Shown here one piece after another: positions 8,943-18,210 of a DNA stretch of 64,000 bases. The notes under the pieces were generated by a model. It was not told the origin of the DNA. It did not search any database and saw only the letters and a program-made list of their open reading frames with translations. Source of the DNA: Streptomyces fodineus (lineage in GTDB: Bacteria > Actinomycetota > Actinomycetes > Streptomycetales > Streptomycetaceae). The translations under genes and the position numbers were made by a program. Each line of letters opens with the position of its first letter. Position 1 is the first letter of the stretch. The stretch lies in the NCBI RefSeq assembly GCF_001735805.1, contig NZ_CP017248.1, positions 5,084,001 to 5,148,000 on the forward strand. The letters run 5' to 3'.

Positions 8943-11900
8943 CAATCGATCCACGTCTGCTGCGGTACGCCCGCGCCACGCGCTTCTTCCTCGTGGCGGT
9001 CGTCGGTCTGGGTGCCGTCGGAGCCGGGCTGGTCATCGCCCAGGCGATGCTCATCGCCGAGATTGTCGTCGGAGCGTTCCAGCACGGGGAGTCCGTCGCT
9101 CAACTGCGCACCCCCCTGCTGCTGTTGGCGGCCGTGTCCGTGGGTCGGGCGGCAGTCGCATGGCTTACCGAGCTCGCTGCCCATCGGGCGAGCGCGGCGG
9201 TGAAGTCCGAGCTGCGGGGTCGGCTCCTCGACCGGGCGGCGGCGCTCGGCCCCGGGTGGCTGGCCGGGCAGCGCACCGGTTCGCTGGTCACTCTGGCCAC
9301 GCGTGGGGTCGACGCCCTCGACGACTACTTCTCCCGCTATCTGCCGCAGTTGGGGCTTGCGGTGGTGGTACCGGTGTCGGTGCTGGCGCGGATCGTCACC
9401 GAGGACTGGGTGTCTGCGGCGATCATCGTCGGCACCCTGCCCCTCATTCCGCTCTTCATGATGCTGATCGGCTGGGCCACCCAGGCCCGGATGGACCGTC
9501 AGTGGCGGCTGCTGTCCCGGCTGTCGGGGCATTTCCTGGACGTGGTCGCCGGACTGCCCACGCTGAAGGTCTTCGGCCGGGCCAAGGCTCAGGCCGAGTC
9601 CATCCGCCGGATCACCGGCGAGTACCGGCAGGCCACCCTGAAGACCCTGCGGATCGCCTTCCTCTCCTCCTTCGCGCTGGAGTTGCTCGCCACGCTGTCG
9701 GTCGCCCTGGTCGCGGTGACGATCGGCATGCGACTCGTGCACGGCGACATGGATCTGTACATCGGTCTGGTGATCCTGGTGCTGGCGCCCGAGGCGTACC
9801 TTCCCTTGCGGCAGGTCGGTGCGCAATATCACGCGGCGGCCGAAGGGCTTGCCGCGGCGGAGGAGATCTTCACAGTGCTGCAGACGCCGGTTCCGGCGTC
9901 CGGTACCGGTGCGGTGCCCTCGGGCGCCGTGGCCTTCGAGGGGGTCACTGTTCGCTATCCCGGTCGGTCGGCGGACGCGGTGACGGACGTGTCGTTCAGC
10001 GTCGAGCCCGGTGAGACGGTGGCGCTGGTGGGGCCGAGCGGGGCGGGTAAGTCGACGCTGCTGAACGTGCTGCTGGGGTTCGTCGAGCCCGCCGAGGGGC
10101 GGATGCGGGTCGGGGGAGCCGATCTCGCGGATCTCGATCTGGAGGAGTGGCGGTCGCGGATCGCATGGGTGCCGCAGCGGCCGCATCTGTACGCCGGGAC
10201 CATCGCGGACAACGTACGGCTGGTCCGGCCCGACGCGGACGACGGTGCCGTACGGCGGGCGCTGCGGGATGCCGGTGCGCTGGAGTTCGTGGACGCCTTG
10301 CCCGAGGGGGCCAAGACCCCGCTCGGGGAGGACGGGGCCGGGCTGTCGGCGGGGCAGCGGCAGCGGTTGGCCCTTGCCCGGGCGTTTCTTGCCGACCGGC
10401 CTGTGCTGTTGCTGGATGAGCCGACGGCTGGGCTGGACGGGGAGACGGAGGCCGGCGTTGTGGCGGCGGTACGGCGGCTTGCGGCGGGCCGTACCGTGCT
10501 GCTCGTTGTGCATCGGCCGGCGTTGTTGGAGGTCGCGGACCGGGTGGTGCGGCTGGACGGCCCGGAGCTGTTGACCGACCGGAGCTGTAGGCGCCCCTCC
10601 GGAGGGCTCCGCCCCCTGGACCCGCGACCACCCGCCGGCCGACTCAGTGGGCTGGCCGGTGGTTCCCCGGCGTCCGGGCTCGGTGGGCCGGGCAGTGGCC
10701 CGTCGGTCTCCGGGGGCCGTGAGCCGGAGAGTGGTTCGGGGGGCGCGTCGTCGGACCGCCCCCGGCGTGTGCTGGCGCGGGTCCGGGGGCTTGCCGGTCC
10801 CCGGCGGGGGCGGATGCTGCTGGCCTTGCTGCTCGGCAGTCTCGCGTTGGGGAGTGCCGTTGGGCTGATGGCGACCTCGGGATGGCTCATCTCCCGGGCC
10901 TCGCAGCAGCCGCCTGTGCTGTATCTGATGGTGGCCGTGACCGCAACGCGGGCCTTCGGGATCGGGCGGGCCGTCTTCCGGTACGCCGAGCGGCTGGTGT
11001 CGCACGACGCCGTGCTGCGGATGCTGGCCGACACCCGGGTCGCCGTGTACCGGAGGATGGAGCGGCTCGCGCCCGCCGGACTGCGGACCGCCCGGCGCGG
11101 CGATCTTCTCACTCGGCTGGTCGCGGACGTCGACGAGCTCCAGGACTACTGGCTGCGCTGGCTGTTGCCGGCGTCGGTGGCCGTCGTGGTCTCCGCCGGC
11201 GCCGTGGGCTTCACGACGTGGCTGCTGCCCGAGGCCGGTGCCGCCCTGGCGGCGGGCCTCGTGGTGGCCGGAGCCGGTGTCCCGCTTGTCACCGCGGCCG
11301 TGGCCCGGCGGACCGAGGGACGGCTGGCCCCCGCCCGGGGCGCCCTCGCCACCCGTGTCACCGACCTGCTCACGGGCACCGCCGAGCTGACCGTCGCCGG
11401 TGCGCTGCCCGCCCGTACGGACGCGGCCCGGCAGGCCGACGGCACCCTCACCCGGATCGCCTCGCGCGCCGCCGCCGCGACCGCGCTCGGCGACGGGCTC
11501 CTCGCGCTGATCTCCGGCCTGACGGTCACCGCGACCGCGCTGTTCGGCGCCCAGGCGGTGGCCGCGGGCCGGCTCGGCGGTGTGGCGATGGCCGTGGTCG
11601 TCCTCACTCCGCTGGCCGCCTTCGAGGCCGTACTGGGGCTGCCGCTCGCCGTGCGGCACCGGCAGCGCGTGCGGCGGAGTGCGGAGCGTGTCTACGAGGT
11701 GCTGGACGCTCCGGAGCCCGTGCGTGAGCCCGAGGGGCCCCGGCAGGCGCCCGCCTCGCCGTTCCCCGTGGTGGTCAAGGGGCTCACCGTGCGGTACGAG
11801 GGGCAGCACAGGGATGCGCTGGCCGGGGTCGAGCTCACGCTGCGGGAGGGGCGGCGGATCGCGGTGGTCGGGGCGTCCGGTTCCGGTAAGACGACCCTCG

Positions 11901-12511
11901 CGCAGGTGCTGCTGCGCTTCCTCGACCCGCAGCAGGGCTCGTACACGCTCGCCGGTGTGGACGCGTATGCGCTGGCCGGTGACGACGTACGGCGGCTCGT
12001 CGGGCTGTGTGCGCAGGACGCGCATCTCTTCGACAGCTCCGTGCGCGAGAACCTGCTGCTGGCCAGGAAGGACGCCACCGAGGCCGATCTGCGCCGGGCG
12101 CTGGAGCGGGCCCGCCTGCTGGAGTGGGTGGACGGGCTGCCCGACGGGCTGGACACGCTGGTCGGCGAGCACGGGGCGCGGCTGTCCGGCGGTCAGCGGC
12201 AGCGGCTGGCGCTGACCCGCGCCCTGCTGGCCGACTTCCCCGTCCTGGTCCTCGACGAGCCCGCCGAGCATCTGGATCTGCCGACGGCCGACGCGCTGAC
12301 CACCGATCTGCTGGCCGCCACTGAGGGCCGTACGACGCTGCTGATCACCCACCGGCTGGCGGGACTGGAGGCCGTGGACGAGGTGGTCGTGCTCGACGCG
12401 GGCCGGGTGGTGCAGCGCGGCACGTACGCGGAGCTTCTCGCGGTGGACGGGCCGCTGCGGGCGCTGGCACGGCGGGAGGCGGAGGCGGAGTCGCTGGTGG
12501 GGGCGCGGTGA
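8936..12511 (+). CDS. cydDC: Fused CydD-CydC thiol/haem-redox ABC transporter
   Basis: This single 1191-aa polypeptide fuses both half-transporters needed for cytochrome bd assembly; in other bacteria they export cysteine/glutathione and bind haem. The first half has a TM domain, Walker A GPSGAGKST (about 366), signature LSAGQRQ (about 471) and Walker B VLLLDEPTAG. The second half repeats this with GASGSGKTT (about 979), LSGGQRQ (about 1083) and VLVLDEPAEHLD. The GTG at 8936 is inside parS site 3; an upstream frame extends into cydB but has no better start. The linker between halves (about 10590-10750) is Gly/Ser/Pro-rich and contains sequence resembling a dispersed intergenic repeat. The gene is co-transcribed with cydAB under Rex. 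Confidence 0.95.
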   Translation: MKPIDPRLLRYARATRFFLVAVVGLGAVGAGLVIAQAMLIAEIVVGAFQHGESVAQLRTPLLLLAAVSVGRAAVAWLTELAAHRASAAVKSELRGRLLDRAAALGPGWLAGQRTGSLVTLATRGVDALDDYFSRYLPQLGLAVVVPVSVLARIVTEDWVSAAIIVGTLPLIPLFMMLIGWATQARMDRQWRLLSRLSGHFLDVVAGLPTLKVFGRAKAQAESIRRITGEYRQATLKTLRIAFLSSFALELLATLSVALVAVTIGMRLVHGDMDLYIGLVILVLAPEAYLPLRQVGAQYHAAAEGLAAAEEIFTVLQTPVPASGTGAVPSGAVAFEGVTVRYPGRSADAVTDVSFSVEPGETVALVGPSGAGKSTLLNVLLGFVEPAEGRMRVGGADLADLDLEEWRSRIAWVPQRPHLYAGTIADNVRLVRPDADDGAVRRALRDAGALEFVDALPEGAKTPLGEDGAGLSAGQRQRLALARAFLADRPVLLLDEPTAGLDGETEAGVVAAVRRLAAGRTVLLVVHRPALLEVADRVVRLDGPELLTDRSCRRPSGGLRPLDPRPPAGRLSGLAGGSPASGLGGPGSGPSVSGGREPESGSGGASSDRPRRVLARVRGLAGPRRGRMLLALLLGSLALGSAVGLMATSGWLISRASQQPPVLYLMVAVTATRAFGIGRAVFRYAERLVSHDAVLRMLADTRVAVYRRMERLAPAGLRTARRGDLLTRLVADVDELQDYWLRWLLPASVAVVVSAGAVGFTTWLLPEAGAALAAGLVVAGAGVPLVTAAVARRTEGRLAPARGALATRVTDLLTGTAELTVAGALPARTDAARQADGTLTRIASRAAAATALGDGLLALISGLTVTATALFGAQAVAAGRLGGVAMAVVVLTPLAAFEAVLGLPLAVRHRQRVRRSAERVYEVLDAPEPVREPEGPRQAPASPFPVVVKGLTVRYEGQHRDALAGVELTLREGRRIAVVGASGSGKTTLAQVLLRFLDPQQGSYTLAGVDAYALAGDDVRRLVGLCAQDAHLFDSSVRENLLLARKDATEADLRRALERARLLEWVDGLPDGLDTLVGEHGARLSGGQRQRLALTRALLADFPVLVLDEPAEHLDLPTADALTTDLLAATEGRTTLLITHRLAGLEAVDEVVVLDAGRVVQRGTYAELLAVDGPLRALARREAEAESLVGAR
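10588..10640. repeat. Dispersed GC-rich repeat-like sequence inside the cydDC linker
   Basis: The stretch around CCCCTCCGGAGGGCTCCGCCCCCTGGACC resembles a family of short dispersed repeats that I recall from Streptomyces intergenic regions. Here it is translated as part of the interdomain linker. Identification rests on recall; only the inverted symmetry (CTCCGGAG, GGGCTCCGCCC) is seen directly. Confidence 0.4.
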
Positions 12512-12720
12512 GGGACGCTGCGGCTCGCGCGGAAACGGTCACTGTGCGTTCCGTGTGACGGTCGCTCTGGTTTCCGTGCGACGGTCACCCCGGTCGGGAT
12601 CGCGGTCGGCGACGTGCGGATCGTGCCCGAACTCCCGTAGGGGCAGGCGGTGTTCGTCACGGATACGGACGCCGACTCCCGGAGGCGGCGCCGTACCAGC
12701 TGCAGGACGGGGGTGGTGTT
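12512..12720. other. Intergenic between convergent cydDC and HAD gene
   Basis: About 210 bp with no supportable gene. It contains two near-identical short direct repeats (TTCCGTGTGACGGTC and TTCCGTGCGACGGTC, about 12549-12588). Confidence 0.35.
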
Positions 12721-13590
12721 TCAGAGGCGGTCGGCGAGCAGTTGCTCGATCACGATCGCGACACCGTCCTCGTTGTTGGCGACCGTACGGCCCGATGCGG
12801 CGGCGATGACGTCCGGGTGGGCGTTGCCCATCGCGTACGACTGGCCGGCCCAGGTCAGCATCTCGACGTCGTTGGGCATGTCGCCGAAGGCGACGACTTC
12901 CTCGTGCGAGATACCGCGCTCGGCGCAGCACAGGGCGAGGGTGCTGGCCTTGGAGACGTCGGGGCCGCTCAGTTCCAGCAGGGCGCTGGGGCTGGAGCGG
13001 GTGACGTTGGCGTGGTCGCCGACCGCGATCCGGGCGACGGTGAGGAAGGCGTCCGGATCGAGATCGGGGTGGTAGGCCAGGATCTTGAGCACGGGCTGGT
13101 CGGCGTCGGGGCCGTCGGGGGCGAGGAGTTGCTCGGCGGGCAGGAGATTGTCCGGTATCTCCATGTGCAGCTTGGGATAGTCCGGCTCCTGGTGGAAGCC
13201 GTACGTCTGCTCGACCGCGAACACCGTGCCGGGCGCCGCCTTGCGCAGCAGCTGTACGGCGTCCAAAGCGTTCTCGCGGGGCAGTTCGCGCACCTTGACG
13301 AACCGGTGGGCGCCGGGGCCGCCGTGCAGGTCGACGACGGCGGCGCCGTTGCCGCAGATCGCCAGGCCGTGGCCGTGGACATGGTCGCTGACGACGTTCA
13401 TCCAGCGGGCCGGGCGGCCGGTGACGAAGAAGACCTCGATGCCCGCCTCCTCCGCGGCGGCCAGCGCGACGACCGTGCGCGAGGAGACCGACTTGTCGTC
13501 GCGCAGCAGCGTGCCGTCGAGGTCGGTGGCGATCAGCCGCGGCCGTACGGCGGCGGACGGGGTCCCGGGCTGTCTGGTCGCTGAGGTCAC
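12721..13590 (-). CDS. HAD-superfamily (Cof-type) phosphatase
   Basis: This 289-aa haloacid-dehalogenase-type hydrolase has motif I LIATDLDGTLL near the N terminus (nucleophile Asp), motif II FVTGR, and a C-terminal GDMPND block that binds magnesium, with a type IIB cap between. It probably dephosphorylates small phosphorylated metabolites in the cytoplasm; the substrate is unknown. I chose GTG 13590 because homology-like sequence begins just after it. An ATG at 13608 is possible; neither has a good ribosome binding site. A paralogue of the same fold lies at 23589-24389. Confidence 0.85.
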   Translation of the reverse strand: MTSATRQPGTPSAAVRPRLIATDLDGTLLRDDKSVSSRTVVALAAAEEAGIEVFFVTGRPARWMNVVSDHVHGHGLAICGNGAAVVDLHGGPGAHRFVKVRELPRENALDAVQLLRKAAPGTVFAVEQTYGFHQEPDYPKLHMEIPDNLLPAEQLLAPDGPDADQPVLKILAYHPDLDPDAFLTVARIAVGDHANVTRSSPSALLELSGPDVSKASTLALCCAERGISHEEVVAFGDMPNDVEMLTWAGQSYAMGNAHPDVIAAASGRTVANNEDGVAIVIEQLLADRL

Positions 13591-13677
13591 CCGGCTATTC
13601 TCGCGCATATGCCAGCACGGCCGTGCGGGACTCCGCACAGATGAGACACAGATGACTCGGCTCCGCCGCCGTACCGG

Positions 13678-14589
13678 TCAGGCCAGTTGGGCGGTGGTCT
13701 CCATGGCGATCTGCTCGAAGACCTTCTCGTCCGCGGCGAAGTCGGAGTCCGGGATCGGCCAGTGGATCACGATTTCCGTGAAGCCCAGCTCCTGGTGCCG
13801 GCCCGCGAAGTCCACGAAGGCGTCCAGGGAGCGGAGTGGCCGGGCGCGGTCCGGGGTGAAGCCCGTGAGCAGGACCTTGTCCAGGTCGGCCGCGTCCCGC
13901 CCGGCGTCCGCGCAGGCCTCGGACAGCTTGGCGATCTGCCCGCGCAGGGCCTCGACGGACTGCTCGGGGGTGCCGTTCTCGTACAGCTTCGGGTCGCCCG
14001 TGGTCACCCAGGCCTGGCCGTGCCGCGCGGCGAGCTTCAGGCCGCGCGGGCCGGTGGCCGCCACCGCGAACGGCAGCCGGGGCCGCTGCACACAGCCCGG
14101 GATGTTCCGCGCCTCGTGCGCCGAGTAGAAGCGGCCCTCGTACGTCACGGCGTCCTCGGTGAGCAGTCGGTCCAGCAGCGGCACGAACTCGGCGAACCGG
14201 TCGGCGCGCTCGCGCGGGCTCCACTGCTCCTGACCGCTGTGCAAAAGGGTCGTCGCGTCGAAACCGGTGCCGCCGGCGCCGATGCCGAGGGTGATCCGGC
14301 CGCCGGAGATGTCGTCGAGGGAGATCAGCTCCTTGGCGAGGGTCACCGGGTGCCGGAAGTTCGGCGAGGTCACCAGCGTGCCCAGGCGCAGCCGCTCGGT
14401 GACGCCGGCGGCGGCGGTCAGCGTCGGGACCGCGCCGAACCAGGGGCCGTCACGGAAGCTGCGCCAGGACAGGTGGTCGTAGGTGTACGCCGTGTGGAAG
14501 CCGAGCTGCTCGGCCCGCACCCAGGCCGAACGGCCGCCTTCGCTCCAGCGGCGGTAGGGCAGGATCACGGTGCTCAGACGCAGACTCAT
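13678..14589 (-). CDS. LLM-class F420-dependent oxidoreductase
   Basis: This 303-aa luciferase-like monooxygenase-fold enzyme should use coenzyme F420 (or flavin). Typical marks are an early beta strand with STVILPYRRW, the AYTYDHLSW segment, LGTLVTSPNFRHPVTLAKE, and the core GGRITLGIGAGG. The C-terminal half carries IVIHWPIPDSDF. The start at ATG 14589 is preferred over an upstream in-frame codon because the fold begins immediately. The substrate is unknown. The gene is monocistronic between the HAD gene and kptA, all on the minus strand. Confidence 0.85.
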   Translation of the reverse strand: MSLRLSTVILPYRRWSEGGRSAWVRAEQLGFHTAYTYDHLSWRSFRDGPWFGAVPTLTAAAGVTERLRLGTLVTSPNFRHPVTLAKELISLDDISGGRITLGIGAGGTGFDATTLLHSGQEQWSPRERADRFAEFVPLLDRLLTEDAVTYEGRFYSAHEARNIPGCVQRPRLPFAVAATGPRGLKLAARHGQAWVTTGDPKLYENGTPEQSVEALRGQIAKLSEACADAGRDAADLDKVLLTGFTPDRARPLRSLDAFVDFAGRHQELGFTEIVIHWPIPDSDFAADEKVFEQIAMETTAQLA

Positions 14590-14690
14590 GCGTTCGAGAG
14601 TAAGCGGCCCCACTGACAACGGACCAAACGGTCACCGTACGCGGCTGCCCGGGCACGGACTGGAAGGCGGGGCGGCAGGTCTGGTCCGGG

Positions 14691-15239
14691 TCAGCGGGGG
14701 CCCGGAAAGCGCAGGTAGCGCGGCGGTACGGCGCTGGTCAGCCAGACTCCGTTGGCGCTGAGCCGGAAGACGTGTCCGTCGCGGTGCATGGCGCCCGCGT
14801 CGACGGCGAGCACCACGGGGCGGCCGCGGCGGGCGCCGACCCGGGTGGCGGTCTCGCGGTCGGCGGAGAGATGGACGTCGTGCCGGTTCATGGGCTTGAG
14901 GCCGTCGGCGCGGATCGCGTCCAGGTTGCGGTCGACGGTGCCGTGGTAGAGGTACGGCGGCGGGGTCGCCGGGGGCAGGCCGAGGTCGACCTCGATGCTG
15001 TGGCCTTGGCTTGCACGGATGCGGTTGCCCTCGATCGCGAAGCGCTGCTTGTCGTTGGTGGCCACGACGTGGTCCAGTTCCTCGCGCGTGAACCGGAAGC
15101 CGTGGTCGGCGGCCGCGATGATGAGTGTGTCGATCTCCACCCAGCCGCCCGGGTCCAGGGTGAGCCCGATGCGCTCCGGCTGATGGCGGAGGTGTTTGGA
15201 GAGGTACTTCGACACCTTCACGGTGCGTCTTTCGTCCAT
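14691..15239 (-). CDS. kptA: RNA 2'-phosphotransferase (Tpt1/KptA family)
   Basis: This 182-aa enzyme is predicted to remove an internal 2'-phosphate from RNA by transferring it to NAD+, giving ADP-ribose 1'',2''-cyclic phosphate. The N-terminal winged helix begins SKYLSKHLRHQPE, as in the family. The ADP-ribosyltransferase-like domain shows YHGT, HDVHLS and the late VFRLSANGVWLT segment. The length matches bacterial KptA. Bacteria lack the fungal tRNA splicing pathway, so the natural substrate is unclear; candidates are 2'-phosphate junctions from RNA repair or modified ends. It starts at ATG 15239. Confidence 0.92.
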   Translation of the reverse strand: MDERRTVKVSKYLSKHLRHQPERIGLTLDPGGWVEIDTLIIAAADHGFRFTREELDHVVATNDKQRFAIEGNRIRASQGHSIEVDLGLPPATPPPYLYHGTVDRNLDAIRADGLKPMNRHDVHLSADRETATRVGARRGRPVVLAVDAGAMHRDGHVFRLSANGVWLTSAVPPRYLRFPGPR

Positions 15240-15313
15240 GTGTCCAGGGTGCGGGAGCGACGCGGATCACGCAGGTTTTTTTGTTCGTAGGTTTGATCCA
15301 CAACCAACTGAGG

Positions 15314-15347
15314 TTATCCACAGGCGAATTGACGAATCTGTGGACAA
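15314..15347. other. Inverted pair of DnaA boxes
   Basis: TTATCCACA at 15314-15322 and TGTGGACAA at 15339-15347 (TTGTCCACA on the minus strand) face each other across 16 bp, upstream of kptA and just after the MerR-regulator stop. Both fit the Streptomyces DnaA-box consensus. Confidence 0.65.
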
Positions 15348-15359
15348 GCGGCGTACCTC

Positions 15360-16307
15360 TTAGGGTGATTCGCGAACTTCCCGAGTCCGTACGGTGCCTG
15401 AGGCGAGGTCATCCAAGGCGCGGGCTCTTACCTCGCGTTCGGCTGCCAGTGCGATGAACTCGGAAGCACGCTCACGGCCAACCAGCTTTTCCACGGCGTC
15501 GATCGTCTGGGCGGGAAGGGCGACGCAGCGGTCGGCGGGAGGCTCGTCGGCCGACTTCTCCGTACTCAGGTGTGTGCGCAGATGGCGCGTCGCCAACGAA
15601 CGCATGGCGCGGGCAAGTTCGGCCTCCATCGTCTGCTGGGCCAGTGGCCGCAGGCGGCGCACGAGTGCGGCGGCTTCCGTCGCGTGCGCGTCCGTACGGC
15701 GCCCGGGGTCGTCCAGGTAGCGGGCGAAGACGTACTCGGCGGTGAACTCCAGGAAACGGGCGGCGATGTGCTCGACCTGGCCCCTCAACTCCCGCAGATG
15801 GCTCGAGATCGCGGACAGCGGGACTCCGGCCGCGTGCAACTCGACGGCAGCGGACAGCTCTTGCGGGCTCGGCACGAGGAATGTGTCGGGGTCGCCGTCG
15901 ATCCGCTCCAGCACCCCGAGTGCGACCGCCTCGGTCACGGCGTCGTCGTCCGGGGTGCCGCCGAAGCGGGCGTCCAGGTCGGTGCGGGTGATGCGGTCGG
16001 GGCGTTCGTCCGTCCACGGCCCCTCCACCTCGGTGACCAGGCCCAGGACCCCGCCCAGGCCGCGGCCGGTGTCCCAGGCGTCCAGCAGTTCCTTGATCGA
16101 GGCCAGGGTGTAGCCGCGGTCGAGGAGGTGGGCGATCTGGTGGAGCCGGGTGATGTGGGCCTCGGAGTACAGGTTCGCGCGGCCCCTGCGTTCTGGGCGG
16201 GGCAGGAGGCCGCGGTCCTGGTAGGCGCGGATGGTTCTCACGGTGGTGCGGGTTTCGTGGGCCAGGTCTTCTATGCGGTACCTCGGTTGGGCCGGGGGGT
16301 CGGTCAT
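15360..16307 (-). CDS. MerR-family transcriptional regulator
   Basis: This 315-aa regulator starts at ATG 16307, preceded by AAAGGA. The N-terminal MerR winged HTH reads YRIEDLAHETRTTVRTIRAYQDRGLLP, followed by the wing ANLYSEAHITRLHQIAHLLDRGYTLASIKELLDAW. The remaining ~230 residues form a long helical effector domain without Cys metal sites, so a metal-sensing role is unlikely. This long MerR type is common in actinobacteria and its effectors are mostly unknown. It lies between kptA and the hydrolase-SDR fusion gene, all on the minus strand but widely spaced. Confidence 0.85.
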   Translation of the reverse strand: MTDPPAQPRYRIEDLAHETRTTVRTIRAYQDRGLLPRPERRGRANLYSEAHITRLHQIAHLLDRGYTLASIKELLDAWDTGRGLGGVLGLVTEVEGPWTDERPDRITRTDLDARFGGTPDDDAVTEAVALGVLERIDGDPDTFLVPSPQELSAAVELHAAGVPLSAISSHLRELRGQVEHIAARFLEFTAEYVFARYLDDPGRRTDAHATEAAALVRRLRPLAQQTMEAELARAMRSLATRHLRTHLSTEKSADEPPADRCVALPAQTIDAVEKLVGRERASEFIALAAEREVRARALDDLASGTVRTREVRESP

Positions 16308-16378
16308 GAACGGGTCCTTTGGCAGGTGCCCTGTGCTGTGGCCGGGGGAGGTTTTCGCTTGCCCGCATCGCGAAGCCG

Positions 16379-16440
16379 CCGGGGGCGCGGGGAACTGCGC
16401 GACCAGCCACGACGGGCCCGCAGCCTGCGCCCGGCCGCGA
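16379..16440. repeat. Dispersed Streptomyces intergenic repeat (REP-like)
   Basis: The segment containing GGGGAACTGCGCGACCAGCC and ACGACGGGCCCGCAGC matches, from memory, a short repeat present in many copies between Streptomyces genes. Similar sequence occurs at about 36395-36460 and a shorter form at about 23566-23592. Confidence 0.5.
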
Positions 16441-16455
16441 TCCCCACGGCGCGGC

Positions 16456-18210
16456 TCACAACTTCGGTTCCACCCGCGCGAGTCGCCGCAGTGCCCCCGG
16501 CATGAACCGGGACAACACATGGGCGCCCCTGGCCTCCGGGGTCACCGGGACGACCGCCCGGTTGCGGGTCACCGCGTCCAGGATCGCCTCGGCGACCTTC
16601 TCCGGGGGGTAGTTGCGCAGGCCGTACAGGCGGGCCGAGTTCTTCTGGCGGCGGCGTTCCTCGTCCTCGTCCACGCCGGCGAAGCGGGCCGTGGAGGTGA
16701 TGTTGGTGTTGACGATGCCCGGGCATAGGGCGCTCACCCCGATGCCCTGTCCGGCGAGTTCGGCGCGCAGGCACTCGGAGAGCATCAGCACCGCGGCCTT
16801 GGAGGTGCTGTATGCGGGCAGCGCGCGGGAGGGCTGGAAGGCTGCCGCCGAGGCGAGGTTGACGATGTGGCCGCCCTGGTCGCGCTCGGCCATCCGCGCG
16901 CCGAAGAGCCGGCAGCCGTAGATCACGCCCCACAGGTTCACGTCCAGGACCTTGCGCCAGTCGTCGGTCGTGGTGGCGAAGAAGGAGCCCGACAGACCGA
17001 TGCCCGCGTTGTTGACCAGCACGTCCAGCACGCCGTACTCGCGATGCACCTTCTCGGCGAGCTTCTCCATCGCCTGCTCGTCGGCGACGTCGGCCGTCTC
17101 CGCCCAGGCCTCGGGCGCGCCGATCAGCCGGGACAGCTCGGCGGTGCGGGCTGCCGCCTCGGCGTCGCGGTCGACGGCGACCACGCGCGCGCCGGCCTCG
17201 GCGAACGCGAACGCCGTGGCCCGGCCGATGCCGCTGCCGGCTCCGGTGATCAGCACCAACTGCCCGCCGAACCGGTCGGAGTAGCGTCCGGTGGCCTTCG
17301 GTTCGGGGCGGCCGCCGTCCACGGACATGATGAATTCCTCGATCCAGGAGGCGAGTTGGCCGGGGCGGGTGCGCGGGACCCAGTGCTTGGCCGGGAGCGT
17401 GCGGCGGGTCAGCCGGGGCACCCACTGCTTCAGGTCGTCGTAGAGCCGCTCGGAGAGGAACGCGTCGTCCTGGGGTGTGATGAGCTGCACGGGCGCGTGC
17501 GCGTAGGCGTCGGGGCGCGGCCTGCGCAGCCGGGCGCGGACGTTGTCCCGGTACAGCCAGGCGCCGTGCGCCGCGTCGGAGGGGAGGGAGGGGGTCGGGT
17601 AGTCGTCGCCGGGGACCTTCTCCATCCGCTGGAGGATCTTCGGCCAGCGCTTGCCGAGCGGGCCGCGCCAGGCCAGCTCCGGCAGGACCGGGGTGTGCAG
17701 CAGGTACACGTACCAGGACTTGGCGCCCTGGCCGAGGAGCTGGCCCACCCGGCGGGGCGTCGGGCGCTTCACGCGCGCGTTGATCCAGTGCCCGAAGTGG
17801 TCGAGGGACGGGCCGGAGATCGAGGTGAAGGAGGCGATACGGCCCTCGGTGCGGCCGACCGTGACGAACTCCCAGGACTGCACCGAGCCCCAGTCGTGCC
17901 CGACCAGGTGCACCGGGCGGTCCGGGCTGACCGCGTCCACCACGGCCAGGAAGTCGTCGGTGAGCTTGGGCAGGGTGAAGCCGCCGCGCAGCGGCCGGGG
18001 CGCCGTCGAGCGGCCATGGCCCCGGACGTCGTACAGGACCACGTGGAAGCGGTCGGCGAGGCGGACGGCGACCTCCGACCAGACCTCCTTGCTGTCGGGG
18101 TAGCCATGCACCAGCACCACCGTCGGCTGCTCCGGGTCGCCCAGTTCGGCCACGCACAGTTCGACCCCGCCGGTCGCGATCCGGCGCTCCCGCGCACCTT
18201 TCAGCGTCAC
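16456..18210 (-). CDS. Alpha/beta hydrolase fused to a short-chain dehydrogenase
   Basis: This 584-aa two-domain enzyme has an N-terminal alpha/beta hydrolase (VLVHGYPDSKEVW oxyanion region, GHGRST, and the nucleophile elbow GHDWGS with Asp, as in epoxide hydrolases and haloalkane dehalogenases). The C-terminal half is an SDR with the NAD(P) motif TGAGSGIG, NNAGIG, and the catalytic YSTSK. The combination suggests ring-opening or ester hydrolysis coupled to alcohol oxidation of a lipid-like substrate; this is inference. The start is GTG 18210, which overlaps the stop of the upstream M24 peptidase gene (GTGA) and follows GGAGGAGAA, so translation is coupled. Confidence 0.88.
   Translation of the reverse strand: MTLKGARERRIATGGVELCVAELGDPEQPTVVLVHGYPDSKEVWSEVAVRLADRFHVVLYDVRGHGRSTAPRPLRGGFTLPKLTDDFLAVVDAVSPDRPVHLVGHDWGSVQSWEFVTVGRTEGRIASFTSISGPSLDHFGHWINARVKRPTPRRVGQLLGQGAKSWYVYLLHTPVLPELAWRGPLGKRWPKILQRMEKVPGDDYPTPSLPSDAAHGAWLYRDNVRARLRRPRPDAYAHAPVQLITPQDDAFLSERLYDDLKQWVPRLTRRTLPAKHWVPRTRPGQLASWIEEFIMSVDGGRPEPKATGRYSDRFGGQLVLITGAGSGIGRATAFAFAEAGARVVAVDRDAEAAARTAELSRLIGAPEAWAETADVADEQAMEKLAEKVHREYGVLDVLVNNAGIGLSGSFFATTTDDWRKVLDVNLWGVIYGCRLFGARMAERDQGGHIVNLASAAAFQPSRALPAYSTSKAAVLMLSECLRAELAGQGIGVSALCPGIVNTNITSTARFAGVDEDEERRRQKNSARLYGLRNYPPEKVAEAILDAVTRNRAVVPVTPEARGAHVLSRFMPGALRRLARVEPKL

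Noticed and set aside
8894..12352. 1152-codon minus-strand open frame opposite cydDC
   Set aside because: Antisense shadow; high-GC third positions on the plus strand keep the minus frame free of stops.
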